Of a stretch of 64,000 nucleotides of DNA, positions 56,857 to 64,000 are shown piece after piece. Origin of the DNA: Nakazawaea peltata (lineage: Eukaryota > Ascomycota > Pichiomycetes > Alaninales > Pachysolenaceae); assembly GCA_001599355.1 (NCBI GenBank), contig BCGQ01000004.1, positions 875,249 through 939,248 on the forward strand, read 5' to 3'. The notes below the pieces were generated by a model. That model saw only the letters and a list, made by a program, of their open reading frames with translations, ran no database searches and had not been told where the DNA came from. The first letter of the stretch is position 1. The number at the start of each line of letters is the position of its first letter. Position numbers and translations under genes: made by a program.

Positions 56857-57657
56857 TCATGACTGTTGAAGAGTGTAGTTGTCTTTGAAAATATCTTCAT
56901 GGTGCGAAGAAGTGGCAGATTTAGGACTTTCCCATTCGACAACTTTAGGAGATTCGAATTTAATGGCACAAGAAGGCCTTCTGTGATGGTGTCTCTCGCA
57001 ACGTTTGGCGTCGGAGTTAATGCTGTAGATGGAGCCGCAGAAAGAGTTTTTCAGAGAAAGCGTAGCGCATGACGACATAGAGCTGGTTTTATGGTGTGTA
57101 GAACTAGACATTTCGAAATCTTCTTCATCTTCTAGAGGAGGAGTTAATGATCCGCGATGATCCTCTTCTTCCAGTGATATGCAGGTATCCAGTAACTGAG
57201 CGTCCCATAAAGTGGAATCTGTGGCGGGGGGTGTCTGGATTTCGTCTTCTTCTTCAATAACTTGATCATTCAAGCTATGGTTTGCTTCATCTTGGTTGTA
57301 ATATTCTAGGAGATCGCGTTTAATTGCCTCAATATATTTGTAATTGTAAACTTCTCTCAAAGACAGCCTACGGCCTGTAGACAGATCAGATGAAGGGGAA
57401 CGTGGAGTACGATAATCAGGACACGACATCGACCTGACTTTGATTGATAGTATTTCATTATTATGACCCAGTGGTGGTTTAAGCATCATCAAACTCCCGG
57501 TAAGTGGCCGCCTGCCTTTACCATGCGCATAATTTGCGTCTGAAAGCTCATTCAATTTGTATGGATGGGTTATATCGTAATGACGCAGCAGACTGGCAGC
57601 ATCATCACCGGAATGAATAATAAGCGAAAACTTTCTGTTTCCTTCTCCCAAAGACAT
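56857..57657 (-). CDS. Uncharacterised protein; positional match to the YNR014W/YMR206W family
   Basis: 266 residues starting MSLGEGNRKFSLIIHSGDDA. The first 70 residues look partly ordered (SLLRHYDITHPYKLNELSD). The rest is acidic and Ser-rich with short basic phospho-type motifs (RSMSCPDYRTPRSPSS, GRRLSLREVYNY), a helix (YKYIEAIKRDLLEYY), and a His/Arg patch (ERHHHRRPS). No known domain is recognised. It is divergent from the PHO91-like gene, itself next to URK1. In S. cerevisiae the gene at this place is YNR014W (paralogue YMR206W), small, of unknown function and reported as cell-cycle and stress regulated, so orthology is suggested by position only. Confidence 0.6.
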   Translation of the reverse strand: MSLGEGNRKFSLIIHSGDDAASLLRHYDITHPYKLNELSDANYAHGKGRRPLTGSLMMLKPPLGHNNEILSIKVRSMSCPDYRTPRSPSSDLSTGRRLSLREVYNYKYIEAIKRDLLEYYNQDEANHSLNDQVIEEEDEIQTPPATDSTLWDAQLLDTCISLEEEDHRGSLTPPLEDEEDFEMSSSTHHKTSSMSSCATLSLKNSFCGSIYSINSDAKRCERHHHRRPSCAIKFESPKVVEWESPKSATSSHHEDIFKDNYTLQQS

Positions 57658-59574
57658 AATGATACTACGGTTATTTTCAAAACCACCCCGGGGTCTACCC
57701 TGTTTAAATAAACCTCCAAGGGGTTAGCTCACTTTTTCGGCTTGCTTAGGCTTTTGCAGTAATTGCGCAGGAATCAGTCAAAAATTTCAAAGTTTATTGT
57801 TACAAAATTATTAGCACACTAAGAGAGATAGAGAAAGGGGAGTTTGCTTCAAGAAATATCCCTTTTTTATTGTTGTTAATTTGCTAAATTGGCAATTGTG
57901 CAGACGGAAAGCCGATGACAGATAAGGTGGAGATAAGTTTGGTGTGGCTGAACAGTTGGAGTTTGATGGGTGGAGATGGATGTGATTAGGTGATATGGTA
58001 GGATAAGAATATGTAGTGAAGCGGGTAACTGGGCCAGTAAGTGACTTCTGAGTGACCCATCTGAGTGACCCTTCTGAAAGATCCCTCTAAGCGATCTCTT
58101 CCCTAATCAGCTCATATTGATAAAGTTGGTAGTTAATGATGCGCGATGCAAATTACGAATTTCTTGTGTTGCTGATTGGTCGAATTTGGAAGCAACGCAA
58201 TATTAAAATTGTGGGAACTATAGAAATCTTGGGGACAATAAAAGGTTCGGTTTGGATTAGGTTTGCTATTGATCTGATTGTGCAAATGATTTTTGGAAAA
58301 AGAAAAACTAGTCATTCTGTTAAGCAAACCCCACTCTGTGTTTAGTTAAGTTTTTTGAGCACGTTGACACGAGGGCCATTTGTTATGCATATTGAGTCGC
58401 GTGCAACATTGAGCGGCTTAAGCAGAGAAAAGGGCAGGTAAAGGTAGCGCATAGCTAAATGGGGCACAAATGTGGAGGGATGATAAGAATAAGGAGAAGC
58501 AACTAGAGCGAGATAGAGTGACTTAGAGTGACTTAGATACCAGATAGATATCAGATTACAATAGGTACCAAATATTGTTGGTATGCTTATCTTTGATAGA
58601 TCAAGTCTGATCAATGTAATACTTTTGTTAATATTTCTTAGGTGTGCATTAATGCATATAAGCGTACATACTTAATCAGAGAAGGTGTGGCATTTATGAT
58701 AGGAAGGGCAGATCGGTGAGGAAGGGAAGATAGAGGTGGGTAGGTATTTGAGGAGAGGGTATGGTGTAGTATTGCTTGTGTCGATTTAGTTTTGGATATA
58801 GTATGACATAGTATCTGATATATCTGATCTACCTGATCTATCTGATCTCCTCTACTATTTTATCTGCCCTATGAAGAGGTAAATTTTGTAAATTTTGAAC
58901 GTCTTTTTTGATCAGATCGGTATAGAAATAGTGTGAGATTGTATAGTACGTATACTGTATGCAGGTGATTTGTATTTGTTTATTGTGATCTATTTCAATG
59001 CCCTAGCGTTTACCACAAAATAACCAATATAGTGACATGACCAATGAATTTTCTAGTGACATGCCCCAAGCTGCTAAACTGTACTTGCCCATAATGTTAA
59101 ATTTTCCTGCCTGCCCAAGATTTTACTGTGCGGTCAAATTTTGAAAGTAAATCTTTAATTTTCATATTCTGCTCATCAAATTACCTCAGCCCAATCAGAT
59201 CCCACAGTACGACTAAACAACCACTTAAACTCAACCTCGCGGGCTCTACTCTTGAATTACTCTTCTCTGCCCATCTGGCTCTCACCAAACTACTTCTTAA
59301 TTCTCATCCCACCCATTTCTCCCAACATTGACCCTAGACCACTCCTCTCCTACTCACTCACCACCTCCCCTTCAGTCGTGCATCTCCGCCCGCGCGCGGG
59401 TGCCCGCGTGCCCACCTGTCGAATTGGGCGGGAAATCTCCTTCCAATCTAAAATTCACTCGGATTATTTATTTAAACTCCTCCCCTTCCCAACCATATCG
59501 GTTGTTGTCTCACCGTGTTTCCATCCAGATCCACTCAAGGAACAGAGAATATCGAACTACAAGTTATAGACGCA
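57658..59574. promoter_or_regulatory. 1.9-kb divergent region, unknown gene / PHO91-like gene
   Basis: The largest gene-free stretch. Items seen: repeats of CTGAGTGACCC (about 58040-58075) and GAGTGACTTA (about 58512-58535); CACGTT, a half-strength Pho4-type site, at 58360-58365; a series of TATCTGATC-like words (about 58815-58850); C/T-rich sequence from 59180 on; and a perfect 12-bp palindrome CCCGCGCGCGGG at 59389-59400, followed by GGGCGGGAAA. Short frames here have no conserved content. A non-coding RNA or an extended promoter is possible. Confidence 0.45.
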
Positions 59575-62109
59575 ATGAAATTCTCACATTCCTTGCAGTT
59601 CAACGCCGTCACCGAATGGTCCACGAAGTACATTCTGTACTCGAATTTGAAGAAGCAGATTTACCAGTTACAAAGGGACAATCTCGCCAAAACTTCCACT
59701 TATTATGACACCGAGAACCAGCCGTTGACATCGGTGGGATCTCAGGGTGGAGATTTCGCCGACCCTGTCGAGGTCTTCACTGAGAGTTTGGATAAAGAAT
59801 TGGCCAAGATTGATGAATTTTATACCGACAAAGAGAGGGAGATTTATCAGGAGTTTGAGAAGTTGATCGATGATATCGACCTGTTCGAGCGTAATTATAT
59901 GCATAACAACAATGGTGGCTCGCATTTCAGTGACACTTATAGTTTATCGTCGTCCGATGACTTGTCCTCGAGAAATTCCATACGGAAATTGTTGTCTAAT
60001 ATCTACTCGATTAAGAGTCTGAATGGTGTTGCTAATGAGATTATAGAGGAAGGAGATGTATCAGCTGTTTCTGCTGTCAATGATACCAAGCTGTCGAATC
60101 ATTTCGGTGGGTCTACTGTGGCTGACACAAGTTATATGACTCAGACTGCTGATCTGGATACTTCTCTGATGCCTGAGTCGGAGGATGATCATTTGGAACT
60201 GCATAAAACGTCTGAACATGCTTCGGATGTCTTGTTTGATGAGACTGATTTCAGTCTCAATTTCCTCTCGAAGATCAAATTCTCCACTCAGAAAAGGTTG
60301 GTCGAGTTGTTCGTCCGGTTGAGTGAATTGAAGAGTTTTATCGAGTTGAATAAGATCGGATTCGCTAAGATTTTGAAGAAGTTTGATAAGAGTCTTAATA
60401 CCTCGATCAAGAAGGGTTATTTGGGTAAGTTACCGCTGGAATCATATACATTTCTGCCCGAGACTCTTGATTTGTTGAACAAAAAGATCGATCTGATCAC
60501 TAAGATTTACTCGTTCGTATGTAATTTGAGTGTAGAGGCCTCGAAGAACGAGTTGAGATCCCATTTGAGAGAGCATATCGTATGGGAGAGAAACACCGTT
60601 TGGAGAGATATGATTGGTATTGAGAGGAAATCTCAGCTGCTGAATCCTGATAGAAAGACAGCTGAGGTATTGCAAGAGGTGTCGAATTGGGAGGTGTTTG
60701 TTTCGTTTGTAACTCACCAAAAGTTCATCCAATTTTGGGCCATTTTCGCCTGTTTTGTCTTGTTATTGTTTGTAAGTCCATTCCATGATAGAACTCAGCA
60801 GAGTTGTTTCGCTATATTGATATTTTCGTCATTATTGTGGGCTACTGAGACCATTCCATTGTTCATTACATCATTATTGGTTCCTCTTTTGATTGTGACA
60901 TTAAATGTGATTAAAGACAGTGATGGGAAGGTTCTTAACTCTGAAGAAACTTCTAAATTCATCTTATCAGCTATGTGGAATTCTGTTATTATGTTATTAT
61001 TGGGAGGTTTCACATTGGCTGCTCTGTTATCCAAGTATAACATTGCAAAGATCTTATCTACATGGATTTTATCTAAGGCCGGATTGAATCCTAATGTTAT
61101 TTTATTGACTGTTATGTTTGTGGCACTTTTCACTTCCATGTGGGTATCAAATGTGGCTCTGCCAGTGTTATGTTACTCTATTATCCAACCATTATTGAGA
61201 ACGTTGCCAAAGAACTCCAATTTCAGTAAATCTTTGATATTGGGTATTGCCTTACTGTCGAACATTGGAGGTATGGCATCCCCAATTCTGTCTCCACAGA
61301 ATATCATTGCTATTGAAAGTATGGACCCTGTTCCTTCATGGATTGAATGGTTCATTATTTCATTCCCAGTTTGTGGAGTCAGTTTGGTCATGATCTGGAT
61401 CTTCCTATTGATCACTTTCAAGCCAGAATCCAAGATTAGTATTGTCTCCATCCGTAAAATCGATGAGAGATTTACTATTGTTCAATGGTATGTTTCAGTA
61501 GTATCTGCACTTACTATCATTCTCTGGTGCTTTGCATCCAAATTGTCGGGTATCTTTGGTGAGATGGGTGTCATTGCAATCTTGCCGATCTTCCTGTTTT
61601 ATGCCACAGGTTTACTTCAGACCGAAGATGTCAATAATTATCCTTGGAATATCGTGTTATTGGCTATGGGAGGTCTTTCATTGGGTAAACTGGTCACTTC
61701 TTCCGGTTTATTGGCTACAATCGCTTCTGGAATTCAAAGTCAGATCTCTCATTTGTCCATTTATGAGATCATCTTGGTCTTTGGATTACTTATTTTGGTC
61801 ATGGCTACATTCATTTCCCATACTGTAGCAGCTTTGATCATTATCCCATTGATTAAAGAGATTGGTGAGTCATTACCAGATCCACACCCAAGATTAATGG
61901 TTATGTGTGCTGCCTTATTATGCTCGGCAGCAATGGGATTACCAACTTCTGGATTTCCTAATGTTACAGCCATTTGTATGGTGGATGAAGTTGGAACTCC
62001 ATACTTGACCGTGGGTACTTTTATTACTAGAGGTGTACCAAGTTCGTTGATTGCTTATGGAGTGATCGTTACAGTGGGATATCTTGTGATGAGACTCATT
62101 AGTTTTTAG
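59575..62109 (+). CDS. PHO91: SPX-domain low-affinity phosphate transporter (Pho87/Pho90/Pho91 type)
   Basis: 844 residues from the ATG giving MKFSHSLQFNAVTEW. The SPX domain (1 to about 330) includes WSTKYILYSNLKKQIYQLQ, LNKIGFAKILKKFDKSLNT (inositol-pyrophosphate-binding Lys cluster) and HIVWERNTVWRDM. It is followed by about 12 membrane helices of the Na+/dicarboxylate-sulfate (DASS) family with LLWATETIPLFITSLL, GGFTLAA, MWVSNVA and MGLPTSGFPNVTAI. CTG at 61159, 61255, 61288 and 61690, and in LAA-CTG-LSKY, align with alanines of S. cerevisiae Pho91. The neighbour URK1 and the divergent unknown gene match the PHO91 locus, so Pho91 (vacuolar phosphate export) is preferred over Pho87/90. Confidence 0.88.
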   Translation: MKFSHSLQFNAVTEWSTKYILYSNLKKQIYQLQRDNLAKTSTYYDTENQPLTSVGSQGGDFADPVEVFTESLDKELAKIDEFYTDKEREIYQEFEKLIDDIDLFERNYMHNNNGGSHFSDTYSLSSSDDLSSRNSIRKLLSNIYSIKSLNGVANEIIEEGDVSAVSAVNDTKLSNHFGGSTVADTSYMTQTADLDTSLMPESEDDHLELHKTSEHASDVLFDETDFSLNFLSKIKFSTQKRLVELFVRLSELKSFIELNKIGFAKILKKFDKSLNTSIKKGYLGKLPLESYTFLPETLDLLNKKIDLITKIYSFVCNLSVEASKNELRSHLREHIVWERNTVWRDMIGIERKSQLLNPDRKTAEVLQEVSNWEVFVSFVTHQKFIQFWAIFACFVLLLFVSPFHDRTQQSCFAILIFSSLLWATETIPLFITSLLVPLLIVTLNVIKDSDGKVLNSEETSKFILSAMWNSVIMLLLGGFTLAALLSKYNIAKILSTWILSKAGLNPNVILLTVMFVALFTSMWVSNVALPVLCYSIIQPLLRTLPKNSNFSKSLILGIALLSNIGGMASPILSPQNIIAIESMDPVPSWIEWFIISFPVCGVSLVMIWIFLLITFKPESKISIVSIRKIDERFTIVQWYVSVVSALTIILWCFASKLSGIFGEMGVIAILPIFLFYATGLLQTEDVNNYPWNIVLLAMGGLSLGKLVTSSGLLATIASGIQSQISHLSIYEIILVFGLLILVMATFISHTVAALIIIPLIKEIGESLPDPHPRLMVMCAALLCSAAMGLPTSGFPNVTAICMVDEVGTPYLTVGTFITRGVPSSLIAYGVIVTVGYLVMRLISF

Positions 62110-62205
62110 GATATATAACTAATATATTTACAGTGATTGGTGTAGATGTTTGGTGTTATGATGTAGGTGGTGTCATGATGTATGCGGGTCGTGAGATCGA
62201 GATGT

Positions 62206-62211
62206 CACGTG
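62206..62211. promoter_or_regulatory. CACGTG within a 10-bp palindrome between PHO91-like and URK1
   Basis: GTCACGTGAC at 62204-62213 sits in the 105-bp space between two converging genes, touching the URK1 stop. It is a perfect Cbf1-type site (RTCACRTG). At a 3' end it may bind Cbf1 without acting on either promoter, or act in an antisense transcript. Confidence 0.35.
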
Positions 62212-62214
62212 ACC

Positions 62215-63753
62215 TCAATTGGTACCAAAGTAAACATTATCGATGAATCTAGTTCTAAACCACCAGTCTTGATCATGATGATGAGTTTCCTCTTTCTTCA
62301 AGCTTCCCATCAACCCAGCAACAATTTTAACCGTAGGAAAAGCGTTAAGAATTCTTCTGGCTCCAATCTCGGTAACCAAGTAACTTACAACGACGATATT
62401 TTCAAGTTTGATGCCGTGGTCGAGGAGGATTTGAGTGGCCATAATCAGCAGAGCTCCACTGATGATCTGAGCATCGAAAATAAAGATCTTGGAGTTGTCT
62501 TGGTAGATGGAAGGAGGAAGAGATTCGGTGTGTAATTGGGGTTCACCGGTCATTGAGTCACTTTGAATCAATAACTTTCCAATGGTGACATCCGGCAAGG
62601 TTCTCATAATGGAGTTCATGAAACAGTCACCGGATCTGATGATATTGATCAGTACGATTGGTCCTTGCAGTCTGAGCCCGTCAACTTTATGTCCCAGGGG
62701 GGTTTCTACCGAACAAGGTTGGTAGTCTATTAAATCCAAGGCTGAGGTGATCAACGAGGTAGCTAAACGATCGAAATAGAAGACAAACTCGTCTCTTTTG
62801 GTCTTTCTGTTGAGTAAGATGGTGTTAATTGCTTTGAGTTGGTTGTTTAAGGCAAGTGTTTTGACCCGGGACTCGTCTAAAGGTTTGAAACCCAAGCTTG
62901 CCAAATGTCTTAAATGCTCTCTGGATTTATTGACCAACTGTTTCTGGAGATGCTTGATGATCATATTAATACCGATATGGTTATCTGAGCCTCTTGGGAC
63001 CACTAAATCGGCCTTCTCCATGGTGCGTTTGACGTAGCGATCAGAGTTAGGCTTGACGAACAAATTCCATTGCTTCAATACACCCTCGAAATCACGACCT
63101 CTTTCAATGATGTCTCTATTCAATCTTCTGGCGAGACAAATATCCAAATCAGTGTCTACATAGATCTTTGTATCCATCAAATCGACCAATTTCTGGGGGA
63201 AAAGAGAGTAGATACCTTCGATGATGATCACGTTGGCTCCGTAGACAGTGTAAGTGGCTCCAGTTCTGTTGTGAATGGTGAATGAGTAGATTGGGATCTC
63301 GGTTTTCTTACCTTCCTTCAACGACTTGACACACTCGTAGACCAAATCGAAATCGATCGACAGCGGCTCGTCGAAATCGTATTCGTTTCTGAACAGTTTG
63401 GCTTTGGCAGCCTCGTCTAATGGACGGTAAAAGTTGTCCATGGAGATCAACACAGTCCAAGGTTGGTTAATTTCTTGGATGATTTTGGAGGCCACAGAGG
63501 TTTTACCCGACCCTGAGCAACCAGCAACCCCAATAATGTACGGTTCAGACCACGGTGGGGTGTAATGCAGTTCATTTGAGTCGTCGAGATTGATCAGAGA
63601 CTCGCTGTGGAAGAAAGAATCCGAATTTTGGGGCGTGATTCGTGTACCTTTGCCGTGGTGGATAGAAAAGCTGGCTCTTTTGAGGTCCAGGGATGATGAG
63701 ACGGCTGAGGACATCGCAGACGGAGTCTCAGAAGGAGTGATTGCCGACGACAT
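62215..63753 (-). CDS. URK1: Uridine/cytidine kinase Urk1
   Basis: 512 residues (S. cerevisiae 501). Ser-rich N-terminus, then the kinase domain with P-loop GVAGCSGSGKTS (75-86), SMDNFYRPL, EYDFDEPLSIDFDL and RRLNRDIIERGRD. The C-terminal half (about 300-512) is a UPRTase-like domain (YFDRLATSLITSAL, IVLINIIRSGDCF, FDAQIISGA). Two consecutive CTG codons after SGA would read SGAAAIMA under CUG-Ala, closer to the family's (S/T)G-x-AI-A pattern. It phosphorylates uridine and cytidine in pyrimidine salvage. It converges with the PHO91-like gene, an adjacency conserved in S. cerevisiae. Confidence 0.95.
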   Translation of the reverse strand: MSSAITPSETPSAMSSAVSSSLDLKRASFSIHHGKGTRITPQNSDSFFHSESLINLDDSNELHYTPPWSEPYIIGVAGCSGSGKTSVASKIIQEINQPWTVLISMDNFYRPLDEAAKAKLFRNEYDFDEPLSIDFDLVYECVKSLKEGKKTEIPIYSFTIHNRTGATYTVYGANVIIIEGIYSLFPQKLVDLMDTKIYVDTDLDICLARRLNRDIIERGRDFEGVLKQWNLFVKPNSDRYVKRTMEKADLVVPRGSDNHIGINMIIKHLQKQLVNKSREHLRHLASLGFKPLDESRVKTLALNNQLKAINTILLNRKTKRDEFVFYFDRLATSLITSALDLIDYQPCSVETPLGHKVDGLRLQGPIVLINIIRSGDCFMNSIMRTLPDVTIGKLLIQSDSMTGEPQLHTESLPPSIYQDNSKIFIFDAQIISGALLIMATQILLDHGIKLENIVVVSYLVTEIGARRILNAFPTVKIVAGLMGSLKKEETHHHDQDWWFRTRFIDNVYFGTN

Positions 63754-64000
63754 GGTTGGTTTGAAGGGTGGTGGTCAAGGTGCGGCATCGTGAAGAGGAA
63801 GATTTTTTTGAGATTGAATTTTTTCCTTCGGAGACAGCAGGCGATGGGCGCAGGCGATGGGGAAACTGAAGGGGGGACTGAAGGGAGAAACTGAAGGGGA
63901 GAGAGGGAAATTGGAGGGGTTCAATGGGGGAGGAATCGGTAAACAAGGATGGGATTAGTGGGCTCATGAGGTAGGTAGGAGGGGAGCGGGAGCAGGGATG
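63754..64000. promoter_or_regulatory. URK1 promoter, truncated by window end
   Basis: 247 bp, G-rich on the + strand, with a GCAGGCGATGG duplication (about 63838-63860) and three ACTGAAGGG-type copies (63866-63900). No coding sequence is visible before the window ends. Confidence 0.35.

Noticed and set aside
58133-58614. Short frames in the 1.9-kb gap
   Set aside because: Random composition and no conserved motif; expected by chance in a gene-free region.

Overview
The window is nuclear DNA of a budding yeast (Saccharomycotina). It carries about 35 densely packed, mostly intronless protein genes with clear fungal orthologues: SAGA, spindle pole body, kinetochore, Mediator, ESCRT-0, autophagy, GT15 mannosyltransferases, ergosterol, V-ATPase and SPX phosphate transport. 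The few introns are 48-59 nt long with GTAAGT/GTGAGT/GTATGT donors, perfect TACTAAC branch sites 9-15 nt from the acceptor, and a strong bias to the very 5' end of the gene. No tRNA, rRNA, transposon, virus-like element or CRISPR array was seen.

The most important observation is the genetic code. Wherever I can align a well-conserved protein, in-frame CTG codons fall on positions that are alanine in Saccharomyces cerevisiae. This holds for about thirty sites in LRO1, PFK2, RVB2, the PHO91-like transporter, VMA11, MDJ2, ERG2, HOM6, the G1 cyclin and the MATE transporter. I saw no CTG on an invariant leucine. The source is therefore very probably a CUG-Ala yeast (Pachysolen/Nakazawaea/Peterozyma group), and every standard translation should be re-read with CUG as Ala. 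This changes biology: the ESCRT-0 protein Vps27 gains a PSAP late-domain motif, and the 'leucine-rich' tail of Hfi1 becomes an Ala/Thr/Ser/Pro linker.

Layout. 1-8.1 kb: end of a VIK1/CIK1-like gene, HFI1, BBP1, a G1 cyclin with a 1.65 kb upstream region, ROT1. 8.5-20.1 kb: VPS27, an ERC1-type MATE transporter, RAD14, ATG3, LRO1, NRM1/WHI5-type repressor, HUT1. 20.4-28.8 kb: MDJ2, a small proline-rich protein, ENV7, RVB2, VMA11, NSL1, an M19 dipeptidase, RBD2. 29.5-37.4 kb: INP1, TOM40, MED9 (three exons), ERG2, PFK2. 38.3-51.5 kb: HIR3, IPA1, PPX1, two tandem GT15 mannosyltransferase genes (one with degenerate motifs), HOM6. 51.6-63.8 kb: IML1, an unknown gene, PHO91-like, URK1.

Gene order is strikingly conserved with S. 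cerevisiae as I recall it. The window interleaves blocks now found on chromosomes XIII (CIK1-CLN1-ROT1-RAD14-ERG2-TOM40-INP1-PFK2), XVI (VIK1-HFI1-BBP1-CLN2; HUT1; ENV7-RVB2-VMA11-NSL1), XIV (VPS27-ATG3-LRO1-NRM1-CSE2; URK1-PHO91) and X (IML1-HOM6-HIR3-IPA1). It therefore looks like an unduplicated, ancestral-type arrangement. Functional themes that recur are G1/S control (cyclin plus Nrm1/Whi5 repressor), chromosome segregation (Vik1-like, Bbp1, Nsl1), vesicle/vacuole/autophagy (Vps27, Atg3, Env7, Vma11, Iml1) and lipid/cell-wall metabolism (Lro1, Erg2, GT15 enzymes).
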